Source: Larix kaempferi | Lineage: Eukaryota; Streptophyta; Pinopsida; Pinales; Pinaceae | Length of the DNA: 64,000 bases | Direction: 5' to 3' | Assembly: GCA_027924585.1 (NCBI GenBank) | Contig: BSBM01000461.1 | Coordinates: 9,797,001-9,861,000, forward strand | Notes under the pieces: model-generated | Databases searched by the model: none | Told to the model about the DNA's origin: nothing | The model's input: only the letters and a program-made list of their open reading frames with translations | Made by a program: the position numbers and the translations under genes | Shown: in pieces, positions 44,492-57,465 of the stretch | How the letters are laid out: the number at the start of each line of letters is the position of its first letter | How positions within the stretch are numbered: position 1 is the stretch's first letter

Positions 44492-46636
44492 TGTAATGCC
44501 CCCATTTTGACCTTATTAAATGAACTAATTTTCTTATTACTCTGAGACTTCGTCCGTTTGATGACACTATGGACATATGGTTTTATTATTTTGTAGAGAT
44601 TATATATATGTGTGTGATGTTAATGTTATGAATTCTATTCACGTTTTGATTATCTCTCTAGCATGCAAACTTACTACATGATGGGTATGTGGATACCGAG
44701 TTAAAACTTATATGTTGAATGGATGGATATGATACCAGGTTCATGGTACATAGAAATGAATTGCATTGTTTTTCATTAGTAATGAAATGTATATCCATGT
44801 CAATGATTGCACGATATTCTCAATTGTTTGTTTGGAGACTAACCTACAAGTTAAGAGAGCTAAGTGGTAGCTGGATCCTACGAGAAGGGAGTACCTCAAA
44901 GACATGGGTTCCAAAAGATAAATGGTATGCAACTGATGCATTTTGTTTTAGCATGAGTATTGTATTATTATCATCATGTATGGCTAGGTTTGGGGTTTTA
45001 GGAAAGTCAATTGCCAAAATTCGTTATTTGATGACAAAACTTGAGTACGATAGTCGCAATGCAATAACTATGTCAAGGTAGACATAGCCTCTTATTCCAT
45101 GGGAGGGGTGGAGGCATTGCCACAGTTTATCCTCCGAACTCGGAGTCATAAGAGGGTCGCGCTACACCTCACTGGTGTGTGATGATGACTGGTGGGTACC
45201 TACTGGGGAAGCTTGGTCGATGTAGTTGACACTTCCTCTTACGGGTTCTAACTGGAACTGGTCATGGCATAACACTTCAGCGTAGTCCAACAGAGGAAGG
45301 ATATGATGTGGAAGTTAGTTGTGAACTAGGTAGAAGGAGGTAGGTAGATAGGTATGTCATAGAAGTAAAAAGGAAAACATAATTCAGTGTACTGAAAACC
45401 TTTGATTGATTCTTTTGTCGTAATTCAGTATGTTATGTTGTTTCATGTATTATAATAAATGGAGATAGTCATTGAAATTCTTCTCTCGGTATGTGTCGAC
45501 TGATAGCGATTTATGTAATTATGTGGTATGCTTGTTTTAGTATTATTAGTGTACCTACATGAGGTATGGAAGCCATAGCTACGCTTACATAACTCGCCTA
45601 TATAGGCTGGTATTAGTTATCTACTATGCTATTATAGTTAAGCTCTAATGCATTGTGATTGTGAATAAATTCCATTGGGAATTAATTATTACATATGTAG
45701 TTATGCATTGATATGATTGCGTCAGGTTACAAATGGAAGGTTTAATTGTGGTTAAGGTTAAGTATTAATCGTGGTCATCTTTAAAATAAATGCTAGTAAA
45801 TGATTAAGAATATTATTATTAAAATAATTAATAAATATTAATGAAGAGTACTAAATATTAATGATATCAATTAGTTCATATTCGGTTTACCAATGATAAT
45901 GGTGTAAATAGTATTGATAAGATTATTATTGACTTGATTAATAAATTGTAATGGGGTGTGATAATCATTGGGTAAATAATTAGTGGTACTAATAATTGAT
46001 TAATGAACAATTGTTGTCAATTAATTAATTAATAGATCATTATTGATTAAATACTGATTTTAATAACCACTGGAGGGTGAATTGGTGATGTATACCATAG
46101 TAACAATCTAATATCTTATCACAACTCATTGAAGTAAATAATGTTAAATATAAAAAATTTAACCGAACTTTAGAATTAATTAAGAATTATGTATAATTAT
46201 TGATTGACAATAATAATTATCATAAAAGTAATGGAATATATTGTTTAATGGAAATCATGCGTGAAACTTATCTCATTAAGTGGATAAAAGGGTAGGTGAC
46301 CGATTGGGGGGAATTTAAATGACTTTCATTTAATGTTGATAAGCCATGTTCGAATTGCCACATTAATAAGGATAACACTTAATATTTTAATGTTTAGGGG
46401 TACGAGGCACTTTTACGGTGGATAGGAAAACATGAATGAAAATTTATGGGGAGATAAGGGTAGTAATAGAGGGAATGGAGTCGACAGGGGAGGGAGTCGG
46501 CAGAAGAGAAGATGATAAATAGGAGGAGGGGGAGTGAAGAAGGGGATTTTTTTTACCAAGGAAGAAATTTAGAAGAGGAGACTAAAATTCACGAAGGGGA
46601 GAACTACAGGATTGGTTGGATTGTGTGGTACTCAGG
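44492..46636 (+). mobile_element. Probable gypsy LTR (left part), interrupted by the copia element
   Basis: It starts TGTAATGCCCCCATTTTGACC, like the LTR starts of elements A, D and F. No purine tract precedes it, so it may be a 5' or solo LTR. It would continue after the copia insertion from 52523; the right end is not certain. The 120-codon frame at 44719-45081 inside has no recognisable domain and is not called. Confidence 0.45.
46632..46636. repeat. Target-site duplication TCAGG, left copy (copia element)
   Basis: TCAGG precedes the LTR at 46637 and recurs at 52518-52522. Confidence 0.9.
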
Positions 46637-47085
46637 TGTTCGGGTACACAGCGTACTACCAAAGGACCGAACACCAAGAGCAACCACTTCACACAAACAG
46701 ATCACAGATCAACACACCGATGTTTTGACGTGGTTTAAACCCTCTTGAGGGAAACACTCCACGGCCCCGGCCAAATAGCTTCTACGGGACAATTTATTAT
46801 GCAAAGAAAGAAAGTTACAAATGAGCTTCTCATAATCAATCAACTAAACAATGACCCTCCACGCTCTTTAAATAGAGATCATGGACCAATCGGGTGTTAA
46901 TCCACGGATCAAGGTTAGGTTTGATCTAAGAGAAGTTGATCACTCTATGTTCGAAACATATCGTGACCGTCGGATTAAGTATTTACAAATGCATACTAAT
47001 GCATACTAAAGAAACACACTATCCCTAACGGATATATTACACAAGTTGATCTTAACTAACTCCTAAGTGTCTAAATATCCTAACA
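46637..47085 (-). mobile_element. 3' LTR of the copia element
   Basis: 449 bp; the plus-strand text begins tgttcggg and ends cctaaca. It pairs with 52060-52517. Confidence 0.95.
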
Positions 47086-47097
47086 TCCCCCCTTAAG
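47086..47097 (-). other. Polypurine tract of the copia element
   Basis: Plus text tccccccttaag (purine-rich on the minus strand) adjoins the 3' LTR. Confidence 0.75.
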
Positions 47098-47167
47098 AAC
47101 AACTTGGGATAGGATTGAAGGATTTACAAAAGTGACACTATTAGGAGAAGGAAGGAGGCATTAGAGC

Positions 47168-49160
47168 CTATCCCCCCTTAATGACAAGTTCCTGAACTCC
47201 TAACATAGATCGAAGTTTAGAAAACTTCGCTTCTGTAAGAGACTTGGTGAAGATGTCTGCAACTTGATCATCTGTAGGGCAAAAGAGCACTTCAAGAACA
47301 CGATCATGAACAAGATTTTTGATGAAGTGCATATGTAGCTCAATGTGTTTGCTGCGTTGATGTAGAACTAGATCTTTGGAAAGCTTGATGGGACTTTGAT
47401 TGTCATACCAAAGTGGAGTAGGCTGCTGCTGCTCGAATCCAAACTCTGAAAGGATCTGTCGAAGCCATAAAGCTTCCTGACTGGCATTAACTGCTGCTTG
47501 ATATTCTGCCTCTACTGAAGAAAGAGCAAGAGCTTGTTGTTTCTTACAAGCCTAAGTAATAGGTCCAGATCCCAGACTGAAAACATAACCTGCAGTAGAC
47601 TTCTGATCATCAGGATCGTCGGCCCAATCTGAATCAGTGAAACCAACCAACAAAGGTTTCCCCCCTGTACTGTAATGAATCCCAAATTGAACTGTACCTC
47701 GAATATATCGAAGTATTCTTTTAGCTACTTTCCAGTGACTTTCATGAGGTGTCTGCATATAATGGGCAACTCGACCAACGGCAAAGGAAAGGTCAGGACG
47801 GGAATGAGTCAAGTATAGGAGACTACCAACAAGCTGACGATACAAGGTGGCATCGACTTCAGGTGAAGTACAAGTGGCAGAAAGTTTGACTCCAGACTGG
47901 AAGGGAGAAGGGGCTGGTGCACAATCTTCCATGTGAAAGTGACGAAGAAGGTCACAAGCATACTTAGACTGAGAAAGAAAGATTCCTTCTTTGGTTTGCA
48001 TGACTTGGAGACCAAGAAAATAATGCAAATGTCCTAAGTCTGACATTTCAAAATTTTGTTTAAGACTGGATTTCACATGGGTTATAAGCTTAGGGTCACT
48101 ACCAGTAAGAATAAGGTCATCAACATATAGAACAAGCATGATGAGATGGTTTTCTACTTTATTGGTATAGACATTGGGGTCAGAATGGCATCTAGAAAAA
48201 CCAGTGTCAAGGAGAAAGTTATCCATTTTGGCATACCAAGCTCTAGGAGCTTGCTTAAGGCCATATAAGGATTTCTTAAGGCAGCAGACAAGGCTAGAGT
48301 TATTCTGAACATAGCCAGGAGGTTGTTCCATGTAAATTTCCTCCTGTAAATCACCATGTAAGAAGGTAGACTTGACATCCATTTGATGGACTTCCCAGTT
48401 GTGTAAGGCTGCAAGGGAAAGAACAAGGTGGATGGAGTTCATTTTTGCGACGGGAGCAAAGGTTTCAGTGTAGTCAATCCCTTCAACTTGGGAAAAACCT
48501 TTGGCAACTAACCTTGCCTTAAGTCTTTCAACACTTCCATCTGATGCATACTTAGTTCTGTAGACCCATTTACATCTGACAAGTTTTCTTCCTTTTGGAA
48601 GAGGTACAAGATCCCAAGTATCGTTCGCCATTAAGGAACGATATTCTTCATCCATGCCTACATCCCAATCTGGATTCCCTGAATCTTTTGCAAAGGTTTT
48701 TGGATCATGATTCTCGGAAACTTGAGCCAAAAGAGAAGAGGCTCGCTGAAGCTGAGAACGTGTTCGACGTTGATCTCTAGGATCACCGGCAAGATCACCA
48801 GCTGCTTCACATGTTGAACGAACCCATCGAGGAAGCACTTGTGCTGGTGCAACTGGAGGAACATGAGCAGGCGGAGGTGGATTTTCATCCTCACTGTCAT
48901 CATCAGAAACTGGAGTTGGAAACCTGTCAAGGAAGTTGGAAGAAGAAGAAGAAGAAGGCACAAACGCCGAATCAGGCTCGCAGGCCACAGATGGCACAAT
49001 CGCCGAGTTAGGCTCGCAGGCCAAGAGATTTTCATCAAATTTAATATCTCTTCTAATGATTATAGCATGAGAATGTGGTTAGAGAAGTTTATAACCTTTT
49101 ACATCTTCAGAATATCCAACAAATATGCACTTTTCACTTTTAGGCTGCAATGCTTCCGTT
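47168..49160 (-). pseudogene. Copia reverse transcriptase and RNase H
   Basis: Minus strand. From the frameshift near 49155 the frame reads LQPKSEKCIFVGYSEDVKGY, a stop at 49079-49081, then RRDIKFDENLLACEP. RT begins DVGMDEEYRSLMANDTWDLV and has RCKWVYRTKYASDGSVERLKARLVAKG, FAPVAKMNSIHLVLSLAA, QMDVKSTFLHGDLQEEIYMEQPPGY, KSLYGLKQAPRAWY and the catalytic LYVDDLILTGSD. RNase H follows (FTDSDWADDPDDQKSTAGYVF; LSSVEAEYQAAVNASQEALW; YDNQSPIKLSKD; ADIFTKSL), broken only by TAG at 47552-47554 where the family has Trp. The ORF ends IKGG at 47168. Catalytic residues are intact. Confidence 0.92.
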
Positions 49161-51240
49161 TTTCATTCGGAATGTGAGCCCATGCTTCACTACCAAACAC
49201 ACGAAAGTGACTTACATCAGGTTTAATTTTACTCCATGCTTCTTCCGGTGTTATACCTTGTAATGCTTTTGTGGGGGTGCGATTAACTATGTAATTTGCA
49301 TAATTTATGGCTTCAGCCCAAAATTGAAGACTTAGTTCCTTAGATTGGATCATACAATTAGCCATTTCTTTTAAAGTGCGGTTCTTCCGCTCAGCTACAC
49401 CATTTTGTTGTGGTGTATATGGAACAGTGTGCTGTTGTTGGATGCCTTGTTCAGTGTAGAAAGTAGTGAACTGTTTGTTAACATATTCTCCTCCATTGTC
49501 AGATCTTAACTTAATAATTTGATGACCAGATTGTTTTTCAACAAGGGCCTTGTAGGCCAAGAACATGTTAAATACTTCGCTCTTAAGTTTTAGGAAATAA
49601 ACCCAAGTGCGTCTGGTGTAATCATCAATGAAAGTTAAGAAATACTTGAAACCAGAAAAGGAAGCAGATGGAAGAGGACCACACAAGTCACTATGCACAA
49701 GCTCCAAGGGAACCGAGGCGTGCCAAGAGGCACGTTTGTCAAAACTGTCCCGATGATGTTTTCCGAGTACACAACCGGAGCAAACACCATCTCTGCAAGA
49801 TACCATCGGAAGACCGGTCACCATATTTTCTTTACATAGTTGTTGCAATGAGTGATAATTTAAGTTACCAAATCGCTCATGCCAAAGTTTGCTCAAGTTA
49901 TCACTATGAGCAACAAAAACTGAAGGGAAAGGTGATGACCCAAAGTTGTTAAACTTGTACAACCTGGTAATATCATCAACAATTCTGGTAGCTAGGACTT
50001 GTTGAGGATCTTTAAAATCCTTGATTACAACTTGGTGAGGTGTAAAGGTCACAGTTTTACCTTCACCAGAATGAGTGATCTGATAGACTGATAACAAATT
50101 GCAGGAAATTCTTGGAACACATAGTACATCACTAAAATGACCATTATCTACTGGAACTGTTCTAGCTCCTACAACACTTAGAGATCTATCATCACCAACA
50201 AATATTTGTTTGGTGTTACATTCATGCATAGTAGAAAAGATGGCTTGATCCTTAGCCATATGATAAGATGCTCCAAAATCAATGAGCCATTCATTTGAAG
50301 TAGAAGAAGAAGATGCATTATAAGAATAACCAGAAGCACAAAGTGCATGTCCATGAGAGGTAGATTCTGAAGACAAATCTAGGGTGATGTGGTGCTTCTT
50401 CATTGCTGCTTCAAAGGCTACCATCTTCTTGAAACACTTAGATTCATCATGATTATCTTTCCCGCAATAGTTGCAATGACGCTCAGTCTTCTTGCCTTTT
50501 GGATTGGATCCTTTGTCAGTTTTTAAAGAAGGAGTTGATTGAGAGGGTTTTAGACCCTTGTTTGACTTATTATTGCGAAAATTTTGTTTCTTGGGAGGCT
50601 TGGACTTTTCTTTCTGTTGGGACAATAAGGCTTTCCCAGATGTATCTGCATTGTTGATTATTCCAAGATGAATGAGTTTATCTTGTTCCCTAATCAATAA
50701 ATCACAAAAGGACTCAAGACTAGGCTCTTGATAGCTAGTTGCATTCAATGATGCTTTCATGGAGTAAAATGTAGATACAAAAACAGAATATGCAGGTCCA
50801 AGTTTGGAAAGAATATGATAAATGTACTGTTTGTCTTCCCTCTCAATCTTACATTCTGCACATAAGAGTTTAAGAGTTTTGTACTTAGATAAATAATCTT
50901 GAATGCATGAAAAGTCACTTGGATTTAAAGAAATCAACTCATTTTCGAGTTGGCGACCTCGAATTTCATTGTGTTTACCAAACACAGTTTCCAACTTGTC
51001 CCAAGCAGTGTTAGGTTCATCAATTCTAGATATGTGGAATCGCAAATCAGTAGAGATTGACATCCCAATCAATCCACGAGCTTCATCACATCTATTTGCC
51101 CATTTTATTTTCTTATCATCATCAGTGGGTTCTTTTTCTTTCCCTGTTGTAATTCTGAAAAGTCCCCTACTTCGTAGAACATCCTCCATACGATATTTCC
51201 ATGAGAAATAGTTGGAACTATTAAGTAGAATATCACAAGG
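49099..51240 (-). pseudogene. Copia gag, protease and integrase
   Basis: A 696-codon open frame from 51189. Coherent sequence (NSSNYFSWKYRMEDVLRSRG) begins before this Met, to about 51240, but no upstream ATG exists in frame, so the normal start may be lost. Gag (UBN2-like) runs to about 50540 and ends in knuckle CNYCGKDNHDESKC. Protease has WLIDFGASYHM: the Ser of D-S-G-A is Phe. Integrase shows CVLGKHHRDSF, VHSDLCGPL (Asp), KLRSDNGGEY (Asp) and PQQNGVAERKNRTL (Glu), then FRVFGSEAWAHIP. The frameshift near 49155 separates it from RT; copia elements normally have one uninterrupted polyprotein. Confidence 0.92.
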
Positions 51241-52047
51241 GGCGGCTATATTTGTAATTTAATGGCTGTAAAAGCAGAAACCAATAGTCTGGATGTGAAG
51301 AGCTCAAAAAAATAGGCGGTTTAAAAAAAAATGGCACTGAAAACTGACTCTGTATGATGAAGTTATGCTTGAACAAAGAAACTGTTGAAGATTTCCCGAA
51401 TTGTGACGTGGCAGCTAGAGAATGTCCAGCAAAAAAAAAGAACCCCCCTCTTCCCAAGATAAACCTTTTGACAATCACTTTACAAGAAAGTTGCTTCAAG
51501 TGAACCACTTTTGTAAAATAAGTGATTTCACTTTTACAATAGTGCAACAATAAATAAACAACTTAAGTGACTCACTTGTATTTTTATTTTTTTTTATTAT
51601 TTAAGTGAGATGCACTTTTACAATAAAGTAACTTGAAAATAGAAATTGCATGCACTTTTTCTTTTAAAAGAAACTTCCTAAGACTTGAAATCAAGACCTA
51701 TTAAGGAATAAAGCAACTTTGAACCAAGTGAGCTAGATTAAAAGGTATGTAAAATATGGGAATGAGGAAGGGGGCTCTTTTTTTTTTTTTTTTTTTTTAC
51801 TCTTCTTGCTCGGTTTGTGTGCTTGCCATTTTTCCTTCAGATATGATGAAATACGCATTTCTGGAGCAACCGGGAACCGTTTTCGATCAAACGAAAACTA
51901 TTTCCCAATGAAAACGACACTCCAGATGCAATGGAACACCTCCCACAGCCCAGAAATGCACATAAATACCAGAACTAGAAACCCTTGCGAGTTTTGGCAA
52001 CAGCAGTTCAGGATCTAGATCATAACCGAAAGCGGCACTTCATAAAA
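51241..52047 (-). other. Copia untranslated leader, with A21 tract
   Basis: Non-coding stretch between primer site and gag. A plus-strand T21 run (51778-51798) is A21 in the element RNA. No ORF of interest. Confidence 0.7.
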
Positions 52048-52059
52048 GCTCTGATACCA
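52048..52059 (-). other. Primer-binding site of the copia element
   Basis: Plus text gctctgatacca is TGGTATCAGAGC on the minus strand, directly adjoining the LTR end: initiator tRNA-Met. Confidence 0.92.
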
Positions 52060-52517
52060 TGTTCGGGTACACAGGGTACTACCAAAAGACCGAACACCAA
52101 GAGCAACCACTTCACACAAACAGATCACAGATCAACACACCGATGTTTTGACGTGGTTTAAACCCTCTTGAGGGAAACACTCCACGGCCCCGGCCAAATA
52201 GCTTCTACGGGACAATTTATTATGCAAAGAAAGAAAGTTACAAATGAGCTTCTCATAATCAATCAACTAAACAATGACCCTCCATGCTCTTTAAATAGAG
52301 ATCATGGACCAATCGGGTGTTAAGCCACGGATCAAGGTTAGGTTTGATCTAAGAGAAGTTGAGCCGTCGGATCACTCTTTGTCGGGAACATATCGTGACC
52401 GTCGGATTAAGTATTTACAAATGCATACTAATGCATACTAAAGAAACACACTATCCTTAACGGATATATTACACAAGTTGATCTTAACTAACTCCTAAGT
52501 GTCTAACTATCCTAACA
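52060..52517 (-). mobile_element. 5' LTR of the copia element
   Basis: 458 bp, TG...CA, same text as 46637-47085 plus a short insertion (around 52360-52375). TCAGG follows. Confidence 0.95.
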
Positions 52518-52522
52518 TCAGG

Positions 52523-53900
52523 TTTTGGGATCGGGGGTCTAAGAAGCAACTCTTGGAGCTGGGTGGTCAGCTAGACTATCCTAGTTGGCAGACAGGCAAA
52601 TCAAGTTTAGGCGATTGAGTACTCTAAGGGTTTGGGTTTTTCTTTTATTGGTATTTTATTTCTTTATTGTTGTCCTTTTATTTATATGTGGAAGGAGGTG
52701 GAACACTAATTTAATTCAATGAATAATATGTTGTGTAATTTAATTCTTACATGTATTGAAAATTTTGATCTATACCTACAATTACCTCATATTTTAATTG
52801 TTTTCTACATGAACATGAGACATATTAACTTAGAATGACACAGAAGCAAATACAGACAAGTAGTCAACAAGTTAGAGTAGCTAAATAAACCAATGGATTT
52901 AGAAAAGATGTTTTGAGCAAACCAATGACTTATTTAGGTCCCTACACCTACCATGAATTGAATCTATATATCGATATCATGACTATTAAATCTGTGCATA
53001 TAAAAATTTTCCATAAACATTAAATTAAGTAAATACATAATAGCAGATATCAATCATTGAATTCATATACAAATGAGAAAATTATATTTTTTAACAAAAA
53101 TAGTCCTCCAATTGATTGTAGATGAAGGATGTTCCTCCTAGGAGTAGGCTCTCTATCACACCATTTCTTTATATGGTAAAGTCTTCCCTAATTTGGGGCT
53201 ATCAATCTATAACAACCCCAAATATTGAAAATGCACAATTTTTTTTAAAAAATCAATATGCTCATAAGGAAACTAAATCTTTCATAATACTTAACTCATG
53301 ATGAAATATTCAATGGTTTGAATAGCACTTTCATAATTTCACTACTCTGTCTTTCATCATACTTGAATTAATACATGGGGAAAATTCATGGATTATAAAC
53401 TTAAGTACTTATAATAGAAAGTATTTCTTTATTTTTTAATACAACCAAAGCAATTTCAAAATATTACTGACTCATTGTATTCAATCTCAATGATTTCCTT
53501 TCCCATACATAACAACTCTTTTCCTTACCATACCCTTTAATTTTAGGACATTCAACATACCATTCAATGCAAACTTAACTATTATACAAATGATCAATGA
53601 CCACATCATCACTATGATCACAACAAATTCATAATAATATAGACCATAATTGAAAATTTCATACTAAGTATCCCTATGAGTTTACTTCCTACCTTAAACT
53701 CTTTTCTCATGTACAAACTATCTATCATCAATTAATATATATCACCAAATGCACAAGTCCATTCTGCATGGATCATCTTTATACCCATGGTCTTAAATGT
53801 TTTATATATATGTTTATATAGCTATATATGGATATAATCCTATCTGCATAAAATCATTACTTTTATATATATCAAACAAAACTTAAAATACCTTTTAACC
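52523..53900. other. Non-coding region, probable continuation of the interrupted LTR then AT-rich DNA
   Basis: Text resumes after the TSD (ttttgggatcgggggtctaag). No gene. AT content rises from about 52700. Confidence 0.4.
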
Positions 53901-54458
53901 ATAAAAAAAAATTAGTAAAGGGATCGAAGCTGAGAGAACAATTTCAATCATCCATTGAAATCATAACCCCCGGTTACACATAGATATCGTGGATCAATCC
54001 AACGAATACTTCATCAACATAATAAACAACATTAATTCGGAGAGGTGGGTAATGGATCCACTATCTGTTAAGCAAACAATTCATCGTGGATTAAGAGGCA
54101 ATATCTCCTAATAGGGGATCAACTTAAATGTAACTGCCACAGGATAAACAAGGGGGAGGTGCAATGAGCTAATTGCATGCCTCAATTTAACTAATAAAAC
54201 AAGATTGTTTACAAGCAAACATTTACTCCCAAGATTGATCGTCCCTCTGTTCTATGCCATGTAGGAAGAGGTTGACTAATAATTACACAAAGTCTCATTA
54301 AGATAATATATACCAAACAAAAATTAAGCATTTGATTTCATTAATAAATAGTGGATCGTGTTTCCAATTAGACTAGCAGATAACCAATCATTCCACTCTA
54401 GTAGAATCCATTTCTCACTCTTTTAAATAGAGAATTAAAATGCCAACGTTTACATAAA

Positions 54459-55015
54459 GGATTGATCTCGATATATGATCGATCCCTTATCTGGACAAAG
54501 AATAAATATTTAAACGTTTTCTCAAAGGGTCAATCTCCAGAGAGAGCTGATCTCTGTAATTCAAGGACAACATATAAAATCGAAACACATAAAAAGAGAA
54601 TCTAATCCCATAAAGGATCGACCTCTTAACTTTTTTAAAACATCAATTCGGATATCCACCATAAACACAAAATCAATCTCCATAGAGAATCGACCTGCTA
54701 AATTTTAAACAACAATTAAAATGTTTATCATAAAGAGAGGATTGACCTATTAACTTTTGCATAGAACATTTAAACCGATGGTCGATCTTTGTTGAGGATC
54801 GACGTCTTATCGTTTTCACAGAGAATACCTAAAACTCATTTAAACAAAGGATCAATCTTTGTAGAGAATCGACCTCTTAATATTTTGTACAGATAAATAT
54901 ATCAAACAAAAACAGAGGATTGATCTCTGTAGAGTATCGATCCATTAAATATTTGACAATAAATAAAATGTACACATTAACCAGACGATTGATCCCCATA
55001 GAGAATTGATCTCTC
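54459..55015. repeat. Array of about nine GATC-dyad units, period about 50-77 bp
   Basis: Units of the form ggatygatctctgtagagaatcgacct recur near 54459, 54528, 54594, 54671, 54725, 54776, 54847, 54914 and 54984. Each is itself an imperfect inverted repeat, clearest at 54917-54942 (ggattgatctct / agagtatcgatcc), and most are followed by a ctta or atta spacer. Weaker copies extend from 53900 to 55700. Confidence 0.65.
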
Positions 55016-57463
55016 CCATTAAAATGTCTCAACACAATAATATATAACCAAAGAAATGAATTAGACATGATTACATAGAAGAAGATCACACCATAGATCT
55101 ATAACTTCAAACGATTCGCCTCAATAGATATATTTATCATAGAGATTGCTAGAAACGATACCCATAGGGGTTTGTTTCTATCATAGAGACTTCATAAAAT
55201 ATTTGTTGACTGAATCAATCGGCAGGAACCTCAATTTAGTTCTAAATCATATCGATATATATAATTCATCCACTACATTCATCACACTAATGAAAAAGAA
55301 CCAAACATTTCACACAAGATTCAATCCCATAACTCACAAAGTTTTGATACGTACATCATTTCGGTCCAACATACGTTATTAACACAATGTACATTGTTCA
55401 TATTTAATGAATGTGAAGATGCAATAAGGATATTAATCCATCCTCCTGCACACGCATTACTCATAAAAGAGCACACAGTCTATAACGTTTTTCCTGGGTT
55501 TCAATCCCACACTTTACATTATCATAAATATACATAGAGTTCTCATCAACGGATTGTACAGAGTTATAATACAAAAAAATCAAAAATTGATTATTAGAAC
55601 TAGTTATAGGATCTTCGATCTGCACAACTCATGTTATATTAATATAGTACATAAATCCTATACGGATTTACCTCAACCCATCGCAATCAGATTCAACCTA
55701 CTAGCATATGTAAAACAGAGTGTATAAAATAAAACAAAGCACATGATATATCCATATTTGTGATATGTATACATATGTAACATAATGCAATATTTTCCCA
55801 ACTTAAGGAATCAAAAAAAAGTATATAGGTACATATAACAGTCGTATTATACTTCAAACAAACACACACACACATATATATATAACAGAGTGATGTAATC
55901 CAAGTTATGCCACCATAGCTTGTATATGTAATAAAAAATAAACGACCATAATATATGCCATTCACAACTCATTGTTTCATAAGAAAAATTACACTTACTT
56001 GAAATAATGTGATTGAAAACATGGAGAATCAGTTCCTCCCAACGATATAAGAGAGTAGCACAACTGCCATCTCAACTCCACCCCCTATTTGGATCACCAC
56101 CAGGCACACTAGAACTAACAAGCAAATATTCCACGCAACACTCTCTCTCGGAGTCTGTAACAAGGTTAGTGATAGACTTACAAAAAAGAGAAACACTCAA
56201 CACATGCAGTCATAGAAAAATTTCTTTGTGCACAACACAACATCCTGTGCTTTTTCAGTGCACCAATTTATAGTTTTTTCCCAGGTATTGTGCCATCCCA
56301 ATCAAATCTCATTCAATCCTTCAATCCCTATGGTTTAGTATCTTGTTTGGTAGTTGAGCTTTTAGATTGGATTTGATTGGTAAAATATCTCTTTCTTTAC
56401 ACTTGTTATATGTCTCAAGGTGGTGTCCCCTCATTTAACTGAGTTCTCCAAGTCTCTTTCATTTTATTAATAATAAAAATAATAATTGTTGTGCAAAGTA
56501 TCACTCAAATCCTATGTGAGTATTTTTGAGTTTTTAAATAATTCTTACAAATAATAAATTGTTTCAACATATTTCTCAAAACTTTTAAATCAAAATAAAT
56601 AAGAATGTCTTGGGGTATCGCATAATCCACAAGGGTGAAGCTTCCCAATCCTACTACTCGACCACAACTTATACAACAATCTAGTGCAAAAATACCCTAC
56701 ACATTTGTCCCAATCCAATAGTACTCATCCCCCATTATCCTACAAAGCACAAGGATTGGGAGCCGATTCGTTGTACCTCAATCCCTCAAGCTATCCCCAT
56801 TCCCTTCTAGTTCTCCAACACAAGCTAGTTGAGGAGTCTTTGTGATGGGGATCCAAGTACCTCAATTGCAGGATAGGTTTCTCTCACATTGGAACCACTC
56901 CCATTAGCACTAGTTTTCCACATTAATTAACATGAACAATTATGAAAGTTCTAGTTTTCATCTCTTTAGTTCCATCATGAAGGCCCCTTCCCCAAAAGGA
57001 TAGTCATTGATTAATGACAGAAGTACTGACGAAATAACCTTAATTTCCCACTTTTTATATGCATACTCAAAACTACCCATGTGGTACTCATGAAGAGCCT
57101 AGTTTCCCATCTAATCCAAGCTTATGATAATATAATCAATAGATGTTAATTAAGCCCCTCTCATAAACATGCATGTATGGAACTTAGGATAAACTCACTA
57201 TCTAAGGTTTTTAAGTAGGGATACTAACTTTAGTTAGTAAGTCACTAGGATCATTCCCCCCTTGGAACCTCTTTCACTTCCCCCTCGTGTGGAATCATAG
57301 TCCCTCCATATCTTATTCATCATTTTCCATCTACTTTTTTCAAGGATTTTATATTAAATATCAAAAGTATTCATTTACAACAACTTTGGTCATCCTAGAA
57401 TGTTTATATATAACCTCTAGACATTCCATCATTACATTCTCGAGTAAAACATGAGGTGTTACA
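55016..57463 (-). other. Non-coding DNA ending in an LTR-like boundary
   Basis: No gene. On the minus strand, position 57463 starts TGTAACACCTCATG, a typical plant LTR start, abutting a truncated copia integrase. The LTR would run leftward; its other end was not found. Confidence 0.35.
55862..55884. repeat. (AC)n(AT)n microsatellite
   Basis: acacacacacac followed by atatatatat. Confidence 0.9.
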
Positions 57464-57465
57464 AT

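Larger units (their letters stand above)
46637..52517 (-). mobile_element. Full-length Ty1/copia retrotransposon, minus strand
   Basis: Reading on the minus strand: 5' LTR (52060-52517), initiator tRNA-Met primer site, leader, gag-PR-integrase (51189-49099), RT-RNase H (to 47168), purine tract, 3' LTR (46637-47085). TSD TCAGG. Integrase before RT is diagnostic of copia. The LTRs differ at about 10 sites plus a short indel near 52350-52370, so it is relatively young. Lesions are one frameshift near 49155, TAA at 49079-49081 and TAG at 47552-47554. Confidence 0.95.

Noticed and set aside
44719-45081. 120-codon plus-strand ORF
   Set aside because: It lies inside a probable LTR and has no recognisable domain or supporting context.
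48595-49177. Plus-strand ORFs opposite the copia pol gene
   Set aside because: They are antisense shadows of the clearly conserved RT and integrase frames on the minus strand.
54459-55015. CRISPR-like array
   Set aside because: Units are degenerate, spacers are not unique sequences of constant length, and the DNA is clearly plant nuclear.
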